A DNA stretch of 64,000 nucleotides from Prostheceraeus crozeri (taxonomy: Eukaryota > Platyhelminthes > Polycladida > Euryleptidae), in assembly GCA_907163375.1 (NCBI GenBank), contig CAJQUW010002202.1, positions 1 through 64,000 on the forward strand. The letters run 5' to 3'. This document shows, piece by piece, positions 33,506 through 44,040 of the stretch. Each line of letters opens with the position of its first letter. The first letter of the stretch is position 1. The translations under genes and the position numbers were made by a program. The notes beneath the pieces were generated by a model. The model ran no database searches. It saw nothing but the letters and a program-made list of their open reading frames with translations, and was not told the origin of the DNA.

Positions 33506-34314
33506 TAGAATTCACCTTTAACATTGAGACGAATGGCACGTTACAATTTTTGGATGTTCTTGTCAAACGTGATGAAATCCTATCATTCTCGGTTTATCGG
33601 AAAAAAGTTTCGGGTGGTACTTGCCTTGATTTCAATTCCTTCACAACTGAGCGCAACAAGATTTCTGTCATCAAGAGCTACATTCATCGTGCTTTGTCTT
33701 TGTGTTCAGATTGGTCATCCTTTGATAACGAAATAAGAACAGTTAAACAAATTTTGGTGAACAACAAGTATCCTTTATCATCAGTGGATAAATATATCAA
33801 AATCCATCTTGACAAATTTCTCTCAAAAGAAGATAAAAAAGAAACAGTAGATGTGATCTTCTATTACCATGAACAGTTGACTTCCAGCTCTAAAATTGAA
33901 GAGAAAAGACTTAAGAAGATTGTAAATGACAGTGTCAAGCCAGTATCAGAAGACAGCAAAATAAAAGTAAGAATTTATTACAAAAACCTAGAATTGTCAT
34001 CAGCCATAAAAACTAAATTGGATAAATCAACATCAACTGATCGCGTCGTATACCAATATTCATGTCCGGAGAACATTTGTAACAATGCGCACTACATCGG
34101 CTATACGACAAACCAATTTTCAGTCAGATCTAAACAACACGAGAACAATGGCTCAATCAAACAACACTCATTTGCCACATACAGCACAAAACCCAAAAAC
34201 ATCATTGACTCTATGTCTGTGCTAGCTAAATTCTCGGATATCAATGAGTTGCAGATCGCTGAAGCCATTCTAATCAAAGAAAGAAATCCCACGCTGAATA
34301 AAAGAGATATGTGA
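33506..34314 (+). pseudogene. Penelope-like element, RT end and C-terminal GIY-YIG endonuclease
   Basis: From about 33550 a 254-codon open frame. It starts in the last RT block (FLDVLVKRD-like, then SFSVYRKKVSGGTCLDFNS), passes through a helical linker (YIHRALSLCSDW, IKQILVNNKYP-type) and ends with the nuclease: VVYQYSCPENICNNAHYIGY (GIY and YIG blocks), a conserved Arg in SVRSKQHENNGSIKQH and a catalytic Glu in IAEAILIKERNPTLNKR. This is the canonical RT-then-nuclease order, unlike the element at 15.4-17.8 kb. The N-terminal two-thirds are missing. Confidence 0.9.
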
Positions 34315-35089
34315 TTAGCTAAACATTTAAACGTCTTTTGATAACAGTGATATTTTTATATGTTATAACTTATGATTTTTAAATACTTTCATATATATAT
34401 ATGTGTATATACACTAATCCCAAAAATGCGTGTCATCTTCTAATCTTCTCATATTACGAATGATATATACGAAAATGAAAGCGCAATACATGTAATAAGT
34501 GTTTACATTGAATCAAGTCAAGAGTAGTAATGATGTTTTCAATAGGAACACATTAAGTTAATAATGAGTACGACCTCCTCAGGAGCTGATGACACTTGTT
34601 ATTCTTCGAGGTCTTCTGATCGCTCCCCAAACATGAATTGAACCGCTCATGCTTTGTATACTCCATCTTAAGTTCTCTGCTTTCACTCTTTCACCCGTGC
34701 TTCTCCATACTTGTGTAATCTCCGAAATTCTGTTGCTGCATGAATTACATTAAACATGAAGAATCTCATTTGGAATTATTAATTTCATTCAGTTACATGA
34801 GTGAACTTTCTTTCAAAGTTTACTTTCTCAAAGTTGAATTCTGGTCGCGCATGCGGGTAATCAAATATTTTGATAAACACGTGTTAGATCATTGAGCGGT
34901 AGCGCAATCTGAGAATATTACATCAACCAGAATTTGGCAATACTGGTATGAGATCAATGAAACGGAAGGATTTGAATAGCTTTGAGATTACATGATAGCA
35001 AAATCCATTGTGCAACTTCTCATGTACAATTCTCAGTTCTATTGAGCAGTAACACTATTGGTTTAATATTGGTCTCTCTGTCATTTTCC
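34315..35089. other. No gene seen
   Basis: AT-rich sequence. A (TA)n-rich tract at about 34390-34410 is the only simple repeat. Confidence 0.5.
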
Positions 35090-35134
35090 TGTGCCTGACG
35101 ATGGTCGTCGGTGACGTCCGAAAGGCCTCGTATA
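35090..35134 (+). ncRNA. Hammerhead-ribozyme-like motif
   Basis: TGTGC (35090-35094), core CTGACGA (35095-35101), one T, helix II GGTCGTC / GACGTCC (35103-35119, one mismatch, GGT loop), GAAA (35120-35123), palindromic helix III AGGCCT (35123-35128), cleavage base C (35129), then GTATA, which pairs with TGTGC through three Watson-Crick and two G-U pairs. The downstream sequence (GATCGTCGTTTTGGGCTTCC, 35151-35170) resembles what follows the motif at 54036-54080, so both belong to one element family. Confidence 0.7.
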
Positions 35135-35940
35135 TATAGTAATACGCAAAGATCGTCGTTTTGGGCTTCCCGCAGTCATGGAAAACACTATTGGTGTAAG
35201 AGACTTGAGCAAAGTTCTGCGAATTTGATAATACTGGTATGCTGTCAATAGAACGAAATGGTTTGAATAATTTTGGGAGTGCAAGATGGTCACTGCCCCA
35301 CGTTTAATTCTCTCAGCTCTATTGTTATCTCGAATGGAATAATAACACTGCCCGCTCAATTTTCTCTCTCAAGAGAAGCAGTCTCAGCAATTCTGCGATT
35401 ACACAAGAAAACTTTTGTCTCTGCATCGACCACACAGTTGATCTGTGAGGGTCCGAGGTGTGGAGGCTATCGCGGCAAATTACAATTGGATACCTCGGAC
35501 AAATATAAGGTTGTGCACAAACGATTTGATCAGACGACGACTAGATCACGCCGATCTCTCTCTCGTCATCATCCGCTTTTGACGACACAAGGCGACTTGG
35601 CTTTTGACCGATTCTTCGACAACGGACGCTGCCCCTCTCCAAAGATATAAGTTCAGACGGTGTCATTTTATTCTTTATTATTCTAATATATTCTAGTTTG
35701 AGTTAGTGTCAGATTATTGTTAAAAGCCATGATTTTTCTGAGGGGTTGAATAAAATGAAATGGTACTGTGTCTTTTTGTTCTTCAATCAACATTGGAAAT
35801 TTTTAATAGTCTAATTTACATTTAAGTAAGTTATATAACTTGATTCAGTGAAATATTGAGCTTGAGCCTCTCTGAAAAGGAAGAGCTATCTCTCCTTTAG
35901 GCCTTTAATTAAATGTCAGTGATTTGCAAATGAACCCTAA
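35135..35940 (+). other. Probable 5' region of a Penelope-like family, uncertain
   Basis: Starts at the cleavage point of the hammerhead-like motif and shares its first bases with the 54-kb copy. An open frame of 125 codons (35273-35650) has no similarity I can name. Confidence 0.3.
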
Positions 35941-35986
35941 GTAATTAGTCAGTAAGCTATTTGAGCTACTGAAAAAGACTAATTAC
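35941..35986. repeat. Short nested hairpin
   Basis: GTAATTAGTC (35941-35950) pairs with GACTAATTAC (35977-35986). Inside, AGTAAGCT faces AGCTACT. It lies at the 3' edge of a Tc1 transposase fragment. Confidence 0.7.
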
Positions 35987-36549
35987 ACTTGTATCCGTCT
36001 ATCATTCCTCAATCTTCGAAACCTGCTCTCGTCCGTGAATTTTACCGTCCTCCAAATTTCTCTCCACATACCGTTTCTCATAACCCATCTTTCTCTCATT
36101 CTCTTTTGTAGCTTCGTCAAACAGGGAGCAACAAATGGTCTTCGTTTTCTCAGACCAGCCGTACGGAGGCGATTGTGGACTGTCTGCAAAGACAATCGCT
36201 CATTCCACATACTTAGTAGATCCATTGCGGATGAAAATCTGTTTCTCAGAGCTAATCTGAGAAAAAGGCGGTTACTGCATTCGGTAGATTTTCTTTTTCT
36301 GCCGGTAGAGCGTTTGTTCGCGAAATCTCGCATCGTGTGTCTTGCTCTCCACCTTCAAATTGTTCCGTTGCTAACATTCAAAAGTTTGGCAATTTCTAAT
36401 GTTGCAATCTTCATCATGGATAAGACAACTGCAAACCCTCTCATATAAGCCATCTTTTCATTGGTTTCAGTCGCTTTTCTTTTGAACTTTAAAGCATTCA
36501 TTTTTCTTGTGGTGTAAGTAGAGTTGAATGCAATTCGCTTCAAAATCAA
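35983..36549 (-). pseudogene. Tc1-like transposase, N-terminal half
   Basis: The first frame (36549-36355) contains IAKLLNVSNGTI, a helix-turn-helix. The next frame (36333-35983) has RLALRNRFSSA, LSLQTVHNRLRTAGLRKRRP and VKFTDESRFRRLRNDRRI, the first catalytic Asp block of Tc1 elements (FSDESRFxLxxxDGRxxV). It ends before the other catalytic blocks. There is a frameshift near 36340. No terminal repeats were found. Confidence 0.85.
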
Positions 36550-36854
36550 GGCTTTCCAATATCAGTTGATCATACAGCATTCACAGAAATACATTTCGAT
36601 TCATTGATTAACTATTCCATACCTTATAGAGTTTCAATGTTTTCATAGATATTTCCAAATAGGCCATTTTGTAACGATGTCATCTATTAACATTAGAAAG
36701 CAATTCAAAAGGTGACAGACATTTTAGGGATTAGTATATATACATACTTGTATATATATATATAGTAAATGAAAGGACTTTACTATTGGTGCATAGTGCT
36801 CAATACTGAAAGAGCTAAGTAAATAAATAGTGAAATCAGAACAATACTTATTGC

Positions 36855-36908
36855 ATGTAACTCGAAGTTTCACGGACTGTAATAAGATTACAACCGATCA
36901 TCAGACAT
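36855..36908 (-). ncRNA. Hammerhead-ribozyme-like motif with hairpin helix III
   Basis: Minus strand: ATGT (36908-36905), core CTGATGA (36904-36898), helix II with CGG/CCG and TGTAA/TTACA stems, GAAA (36871-36868), helix III ACT-TCG-AGT (36868-36860), cleavage base T (36859), then ACAT (36858-36855), which pairs perfectly with ATGT. All hammerhead parts are present, with an extra U/U pair at the base of helix II. It lies 3' of the minus-strand retroelement fragment at 37188-37694. Confidence 0.65.
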
Positions 36909-37187
36909 CAATAAATATAGAAAGAATTTTAAAGTAGAAGTCATATTATGCATGATATAGAATTCAAAAAGCATAGCTGTATCATAGCTCAGAGAGTAAA
37001 AACTTTCTTCGATGTCTACATGTGGAGATTATTTCATTTTTCTAATTGATCAATGTTTCAGATCTTGCCACAGCGATATGATATTTTTCAGTCAGACACA
37101 AACTGCAATGTCGATTCCCACTTTTATATGGCTTGCATTTCTCCATCATTTTCCACTTGATGATTGTTTGCTTCCTTCTTTCAATTT

Positions 37188-37694
37188 CTATATATAATTT
37201 GATAGTGATGTTTCATGTTTGTACTTCTCGTTAAATGATTTAATGTGATTATGATATCTTCCTCTAAAATTACCTTCACACAAGCCAAAATATACTTTTT
37301 CTGAATTTCCCGATTTTACTATGGCTTTGTATACCACGCATCTTTGTAGACAATTTCCTTGCAAAGGGCACTGCTCTTTACTTCTACAGTTACATTTTCG
37401 TTGACTTACCTCGGGCATCGTTTGTTCTGGACTTTGATGGCAATTATTTGCTGATTGGTTTGTTTCTTTTTGTTGTTCAGAAGTTTGATTCCGTTTTTTG
37501 GTTGGCTCATTTTTCTCAACTTTCGAATTATTTAAAATTTTGGAATTGTGACTTTTTATAATTGATTGCATGTTATTCATACAGCTGTAACTCAGTTTCA
37601 CGTTATTTTTGTTAAATAGGTTGTGATACTTGTGATTCGGAGGGAAATGTTTTTGAATCAAAGACAAGAATATTCTTCCGATGTTTGTTTTCAC
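37188..37694 (-). pseudogene. Retroelement C-terminal fragment with GIY-YIG-like cysteine domain
   Basis: A 168-codon open frame. It begins NIGRIFLSLIQKHFP (end of an RT-connected region) followed by VKLSYSCMNNMQSII, a low-complexity Asn/Gln/Lys linker, then CNCRSKEQCPLQGNCLQRCVVYKAIV, KVYFGLCEGNFRGRYHNHIKSF and TSLSNYI. The Cys array followed by VYKA...YFGLxEGxFxxRYxNHxxSF is a widespread GIY-YIG-type module at the end of retroelement proteins in marine invertebrates. The exact clade is uncertain. The RT part is missing. Confidence 0.7.
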
Positions 37695-37825
37695 ATTCAG
37701 GTTATATGGCGATGAACCGAAACCTTACAGAAAAAGGAACATTATTTGGTTCAATCCGCCATATTATATCTGTATAATATAGTATTAATATAGTACTATG
37801 TATAACATAGTACATCGTAGTTATA

Positions 37826-39272
37826 CAGGGTGAGTAAAAAGTAATGCCCGATCTTTGCACAGTAATCTGACTTGAGAGTCAGTGACAATGCTGAATTGGA
37901 AATCGACCCTGCGCGTGCAAGTTTTAGGCTCTCTAGGTGCAAGCACGCGTGTGTGTCTTCCAATCGATTCTTCAATGTGAACAGCGTTCGGTCAGACTTT
38001 CTCTTCAGCTATAAAATTGATATGGTTAAGAACGAAATTTTATTGTCGCTTTTCCTTGCCTTGCTACAATGGCTGTGCGACTTACAACAGAGCAACGAGT
38101 AGCTGCTGTGAAATTTTTCTACTTGTCTAATGAAAATGCTGCCGAAGCAAGCAGACGACTCAGTCAAGAATTTAACATTCCTCCTGTGCAAGGTCGCAAC
38201 CGCAGATCCATCGTCAATAAATTTGAACTTACTGGTTCTGTGGCAGACGCGCATCGTTCAGGAAGGCCCATCTCTGCCACCTCAGACGAAAAACACGATC
38301 AACTGCTTGCAAGTCTTCAACGCAGCCCTCAGAAGTCCACTAGGAGATTATCTTTAGAGTTAGGAATATGTCCAAAAAGTGTCGTGAACTTACTAAGAAA
38401 GAACGGATTCCGACCATACAAGCCCCGATTGGTTCACGCCCTCTACGACGGAGATGCAGACAGACGCCTTCAGTATGCTGAAGGTTTCCTCACCCTTTTA
38501 CGACAGGACGAATCTCTTCTCGACCGGATATGGTGGTCCGATGAGGCCACTTTTAAACTAAATGGCCATATCAACAAGCACAATTGTGTGTAGTGGGCGA
38601 CAGACAATCCTTATATGACGATTGAGCAGGAGGTAAATCTGCCAGGAGTAACTGTTTGGGCAGCCATATCTTCCCGAGGAATTATCGGACCATTCTTCTT
38701 TGACCATGCTGTGAATGGAAGTAACTACCTGGACATGTTAAAAGAACAATTCCATCCTTTAGTGCAAGATCAACAATTTTACTTCCAACAGGATGGCGCC
38801 CCAGCGCACTATGCTACACGTGTTCGTGAATGGTTAGACAACAACTTCACAGGAAAATGGATAGGAAGACGAGGCCCTATTGAATTCCCAGCCAGATCAC
38901 CTGATTTAACTCCCATGGATTTTTTCATGTGGGGAGTTTTAAAAGATCTCGTTTATTCAAGGAGGCCTCGTACACTACCTGAACTTCGAGATGTCATTAC
39001 CAACCAGATGAGAACAATTAGTATTGAAATGTGCGAGAAAGTGTGCCGAAGTGTTGTTACTCGACTGGAACTGTGTATCGAGCACAACGGCGAACAGTTT
39101 GAACACTTTCAGTAGACAATCTTTTCATCTTTCTGAAAATAAATTTTATTAAAGTAGACCTTCTTACTTTGCATGATTTCACCGGGGATATGCGATAAAA
39201 GATAAGAGAGACATCAGTATTTGCATATTAAATCAGGTAGCTGAAATCGGGCATTACTTTTTACTCACCCTG
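37826..39272 (+). mobile_element. Complete DD41D mariner element
   Basis: 1447 bp. Perfect inverted ends of 29 bp (37824-37852 and 39246-39274, counting the TA) begin CAGGGTGAGTAAAAAGTAAT, with TA duplicated at both sides. The transposase fills most of the interior. The perfect ends and the single coding lesion suggest recent insertion. Confidence 0.95.
38069..39115 (+). pseudogene. DD41D mariner transposase with a single in-frame stop
   Basis: 349 codons from ATG 38069 (MAVRLTTEQRVAAVKFF). Domains are an N-terminal HTH, the linker SGRPISAT, a second HTH (STRRLSLELGICPKSVVNLL), then the catalytic core: WWSDEATFKLN, YFQQDGAPAHYA and RSPDLTPMDFFMWG, with 41 residues between the second and third Asp. 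The only lesion is TAG at 38591-38593; the same frame is open on both sides. It differs from the 2.4-kb copy at many positions, so the two belong to different subfamilies. A polyadenylation-like AATAAA follows at about 39137. Confidence 0.95.
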
Positions 39273-39274
39273 TA

Positions 39275-40357
39275 TATCTGCTTAATCTGCAATTGAACTT
39301 TTATATTTTTATGCTCATAGAAGCGTATGGGCCTATTTATCTATGCATCAATAATACGCACGTATGCATCAATTTGACAGTCCAATCAACAGAATTCGAA
39401 GTTGAAATCATGGCCTAGGACAGCCTAGGCATTGTATGATATGCAGTCTGACACTTTTGCATAATTTAAATGAAATAGCATAAGTGCATATTTTTGACGT
39501 CATAAATGCACAAAACGCGTTTTATAATTGCTTGCATATTTTGGATTTATAAAGCATAAAATCCGGCCTTGTTCATTGTACACCGTGATAGGACTGTGAT
39601 AGCTGTAATATTGGGTTCTTGAATTTGGTTCATTTAGCGGAATATTCAACAGCCCAATAATACTTCGGAAATGAAATAATATATTCAAAGTCTCAAACCA
39701 CTGGAGTAATAATCATTAAAATCACAAACAACAGGTCTTTATGACACACAGAAGATAGCGCAGTACAAGTCAATTCGACAAAGAGAACAAGCATGTACCG
39801 AAGATAACTTTTGTGGAATGGCTCAAAGGCTCTCTCTGAAACTTGCACGAGTCATACTCAACAGAAGATATGTGTCTGTGTGTGTGTCGGTAAACAGAGA
39901 TTTGTCTCCCACTTTATAGTCACTGGTCGTGAGAACACTACCATGTTGCGCCTTGGTTTGTTGATAGTAGATCTCCAGTCAGCCGCATAACTTGCGTAAT
40001 CCTTTAGCTTGCTGCGTTCTTTGGTCACTGCAGCTGCTCTTGAGTCTTTCTCCTCTTGACCATTTGATTGATAGTGATTGTCCAACAATATGTTTTGCAA
40101 CTCACGTGGGCGTCATCATGTACAGTTATTGCCGCTGCTTATCTATTACATATTGTCAAGTTTAATGTCTTGCTTAACTATTTTTGAAAAAACTAGTTAA
40201 CCTTACATGTACTTATGTTACAACTGCAGTTCCATGCTCCAGACGGAAACAGCAATTGCGAAAACGTCATACAGATATGCGTTGCAAGCGACAAGCGCAT
40301 GCTTACCACAATGTTTAAACAGATGAGAGACAGCATAAACTGTGGGGCTGTAAAAAG
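39275..40357. other. No gene seen
   Basis: AT-rich sequence with a short (TG)n tract at about 39870-39886 and random frames only. Confidence 0.5.
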
Positions 40358-40485
40358 CTCGAAAGTGTTCATTGTGGAAGATTCTCTTCTCAACTTTGGT
40401 ATGAGAGTGCGCAGAGGACAAATTTACCAAGTTCGCCTTCACACACGATGTGTTGACGTCAGGTGGAATAGCTTCAGCACACTAG
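40358..40485 (-). repeat. Inverted fragment of the adjacent Penelope-like element
   Basis: Reverse complement of about 41299-41423 with very few differences. On the minus strand it reads VNLSSAHSHTKVEKRIFHN, as does the element downstream. This is the second case in the window of a Penelope-like element preceded by an inverted piece of itself (compare 33376-33502). Confidence 0.85.
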
Positions 40486-40652
40486 CTCTATTTGATGTAT
40501 CAGAATTGCATTTTATTTGATTATTGTTTCTATGACTTTGAAATCTATGTTCTGTGTACTGTGCATTTGGGTTGTGACGATGAATTGTCATCATTCCATG
40601 TCACTTAGCTTTCTGCTGTTCATTTCACAATCAGATTTTCCGGTGTCATCGC

Positions 40653-40678
40653 CAGACGAGAACCGGACGGAAGGCTTC
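40653..40678 (+). ncRNA. Possible decayed hammerhead motif at the element's 5' end
   Basis: CAGACGA (40653-40659) and GAAGGCTTC (40670-40678) surround CCGG, resembling CTGACGA...GAAAGGCCTC of the 35-kb motif with one core change in each part. The 60-bp segment shared with 50742-50801 begins directly after it, where a hammerhead-cut transcript would start. Weak by itself. Confidence 0.25.
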
Positions 40679-40735
40679 ATCATTATTTGTGGCATTCTTC
40701 ATATACAAAGTGACAAATGGGACACAATTCTTCAA
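40676..40735 (+). repeat. 60-bp segment shared with 50742-50801
   Basis: TCATCATTATTTGTGGCATT and then CTTCATATACAAAG occur in both places in the same orientation with a few differences. Here it forms the 5' end of the Penelope-like element. Confidence 0.85.
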
Positions 40736-41893
40736 AATTCTTCGTAGCCACAATCCCACTCAAAATCTCGTCAAAGATCTGGATAGACTTGTGGCGATCA
40801 AGTGTCGACTTGCGCGTGCTATCGCTCGAGAACGATTTTTGAGGGAATGTCAGGAACGTGGAATGTACACACCAGAGGTGTTACGCAGAATTGCTCAAAG
40901 TCAACTTCATCCATCAGTGGTTATTTGTGATCAATTTTTACAGCAGGAGTTGGTAGATATTCGTTCGCGGATATCAACGTACTCTTCGGAGATTATCGAT
41001 TTTCGCGCTATTGCATCGGATCTTGGAGTAGTGATGTTCTGTCGTTTCTTGAAATTTACAACTGCGATTCTTCAAAGAACGAAACGCAGCGAGTCTGAGC
41101 GGTTGCATCAAGTGAAGAGTTCTTGTGAGCCGATCTTCTACGATGACGATTTGAATAGACACATCGTGAACGTATCTTCTGTCAGTCTGAATAGAATTGA
41201 GAAATAGGTGCTGTGCCATGGACTCAACTTCTGTGTTCGTCCAAGAAAGGTTGATCGTGTGGTCGTTGACGCCAATGTTGAGGATTTTATTCCGGCAGTG
41301 TGCTGAAGCTATTCCACCTGACGTCAACACATCGTGTGTGAAGGCGAACTTGGTAAATTTGTCCTCTGCGCACTCTCATACCAAAGTTGAGAAGAGAATC
41401 TTCCACAATGAACACTTCGAGGCAGTGAAGAAATTACGTCACAACGATAATATCATCATCTCAAAGCCTGACAAGGGTAAGTGTCGTTATTATGGTCAGA
41501 CAAGACTATGTTTCGAAGATGATGCACATTTTAAACGACGATGGCAAGTTTTTTCTCGATCAGAAGCAGGAAGATGAGACTTTGAAGATCAAAGATAGAG
41601 TTTCGACGGCTGTGAAATCCCTCTCTGAACGTGGATTGATCTCTACGGCTACTAAAGTAAAGCTTAAGTCATCAGGTAGCTCTATTCCTTGTCTGTATGG
41701 ATTGCCGAAGACCCATGAAGACTGCTGTCCGCTTTACACCTGTGTTATCCATGGTTGGTTCTCCGGGCTGCATCCACTTGGCAAGATTCCATTTCATCAG
41801 ATTCTTTGTCTTGGTTATGTAATCGAATTTCTAATATCAATCTTTTCGAACTCCAATTCGCAGGAACAGCGTAGTCCAGTTCACACGCTTTAG
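40689..41893 (+). pseudogene. Penelope-like element, N-terminal region and first RT blocks
   Basis: The first frame (40689-41207) is helical (RLARAIARERFLRECQERG) and ends HIVNVSSVSLNRIEK. A frameshift leads to the LNFCVRPRK block near 41220, the classic N-terminal signature of Penelope-like proteins (VxNLSS...LSxGLNFxxxP). Next come NIIISKPDKG, DYVSKMMHILNDDGKF, a helical stretch and PCLYGLPKTHED, which are RT blocks. It stops before the catalytic Asp residues, and the last 50 codons look unrelated. It is truncated at its 3' end. Confidence 0.85.
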
Positions 41894-42225
41894 TCAAAAT
41901 CGATGTTTACCCCTCGCGATGCTAATTGACATTTGCAATTTCATTTGTGACAAACTGAAGATTTCATTCAGCTGAAATCAAATATCCCAAGAGAAACAAA
42001 CTATGTATCGAGTAACATTGCAAGTTACAGACCAGGTAAATTTACCTTAAGCTATCTAGCTCAGAATGACAGTTTCGACACATAGGCTACAATTAACACC
42101 TGATGGGTTCTATCTTACGTCGTCCAGCGCACATCACCATCCACACGACAACTTCACTGTTGATATTTAAAGAAAAAGAAGGAGGCCATCAAGAAAGCGA
42201 TTGATCAACCAACGACTTCAATTGT
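41894..42225. other. No gene seen
   Basis: Noncoding sequence between the Penelope-like fragment and the FLYWCH duplicate. Confidence 0.4.
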
Positions 42226-42376
42226 GCCGACAAGTAAAAGCGTCATTTGTTGTCAAGGATTCTAGAAATTAAATTGAATTTGAAACATTTACAGATCATC
42301 ACAATTTACATTTATTTGATGAATACAAGCAAAGCATTACTCTATAATCGCAGCACAGAGACTGCAGTGTTGCGAC
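42226..42376 (+). repeat. Duplicate of the FLYWCH part of the MULE gene
   Basis: About 150 bp, matching 48455-48613 with few differences (GTGCCGACAAGTAAAAGCGT at the start, CAGCACAGAGA near the end). An in-frame stop (TAG near 42265) is shared by sense of position. The sequence diverges completely at 42377, so this is a truncated duplicate. Confidence 0.85.
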
Positions 42377-42825
42377 ACTCCCGCCGCCAAAAATCCTATG
42401 TACAAATATTACGCACACATGATTGTAAAAAAGTTCCACACTTTCAGATGTCCGGATCGATCGAGTGAGTGCTTGAGTAGAAGAAGATCATATGAACGTT
42501 ACTCAGAGTTATTCAGAAGATTTCACACATCGTAGACGTATCGATCAAATGTCAATAAAATCACCGAAGTATACGAAGAATAATTCATTGAATGAATAAT
42601 AGATATCAGCACTTTCTCACTTCTGCACCGAAACGCAACTGATTCACATTATGAAAGTTAAATTGATGTCAGTGAATGAAATACGTAATGTGATTTTTTA
42701 AAAAAATGCTATCACTAATTCTATAGATTACAGCAATGTACCGTTGTTCACTGTTAATGTCACCGTTATTAGTCACTTAAGCCATTATTGCAATCATTGT
42801 CAATGTTATCACTGCTCATGTTCTT
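42377..42825. other. No gene seen
   Basis: AT-rich sequence with no recognised similarity. Confidence 0.4.
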
Positions 42826-43870
42826 TTGGAACAGGTTCAGTAGTTTTTTTGTCTGCTGCACTTTTTGCTTGTCTTCCTCGCACCCGCGGATTACTTTAAT
42901 TGTGTACCTGTGCGTTTAGTTCGTGAGTATCAGAGTTAGGTGGTTCCGCATGTTCCACTGTTTCGAGCGGGAATAGCAAGCTGATTGCTCTGCGAGCAAT
43001 CACACCATTTGCCAATTTCACTTCGGCAACTCTTGTTTCACCGTCTCTACTCTTGATCAAATTTGTGATTCTTCCAACAAGTTTGTCAAGGATGACAGCT
43101 TCATTTTCTGACTACCGCCGACAGATTTAGTGAACTGATATCTCAAATCTTTGGGCAGTTTGCCAAGAGTATTTAGAAGAATAAGATCCTGTGAATCTGA
43201 GTCAATGCCATATTCAGATAAAGCATGACAGCATATATCCAGTTCGTCGGCGAAATTTCGAAGTTTCAAAATTTCATCTGACTTGCTAATGCTCGGCAAG
43301 TTCTCTATCTTCTGTAGGTAGGCACGTTTTAGAACAGTTTGGTTGCCGTACCTTTTCTCTGACAGTGATAGTGCAAGTCTATACTCATGATCTGATTTTA
43401 GCATTGAAATCGCTCGTCTCGGCCCTAACGCATCTTGAAGATATCGTAATTTCACTCCGTCTGTTAGATTTTGGCAATCAACGGTAGCAGACCAATTTGA
43501 AATAAATGCTGGATACTCCGTGATTTCACCGTCAAATTCAAGTGGCTTTATCGGATGAAGCTTTACGAACGATTTTGAAGTATCGAGTTTTTCTTTTTTC
43601 CCTACTTCTTTGTTGTTCATTAAGTTCAATGGTTTTCATTTGCATATTAATCAAATCGTCATGCCGCTTCGCTTCAGCTTCTAAATTCTCTCTGTGCCGC
43701 CTCTCAATATTTTCTTCATGTTTTTCAACAAGTCTATCGCTTTCTTCTTTATCGTTACGACTCTGCGTCAAATCGCTTTTTATAACGAAGCACTTCAGCA
43801 ATTTTACAGTGTCGTTAATTTTTTGAGATAACAACTCTACATTCACGGTCTCGCGTGATGACTCGTCTTC
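42826..43870 (-). pseudogene. BEL/Pao remnant: gag joined to the end of pol
   Basis: The minus-strand frame 43945-43538 is a charged coiled coil (EENIERRHRENLEAEAKRHDD). The next frame (43629-43057) is the DUF1759 gag core: LEFDGEITEYPAFISNWSA, LRYLQDALGPRRAISML and FADELDICCHAL. Immediately after it, in a third frame, is LVGRITNLIKSRDGETRVAE with RAISLLFPLE, which is the extreme C-terminus of BEL/Pao pol (DUF5641-type). Protease, RT, RNase H and integrase are missing, so an internal deletion fused gag to the pol end. No LTR was recognised. Confidence 0.8.
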
Positions 43871-44040
43871 ATATAATAATAATAATACACGTTTATTGGT
43901 AGAATAGAAATCAAACAATACATAAAAAGACACGAAATAGTACAAGCCAAGTGAACATGCACTGAAATATTTAGGAAGCTAATGAATGTTGAGCGGTAGG
44001 TGAGTTAATTTCCAAAAGTGAACGTACATGTACATAGAAG

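Noticed and set aside
34583-34620. Another hammerhead-like CTGATGA box
   Set aside because: No GAAA box follows at a suitable distance and the flanks do not pair.
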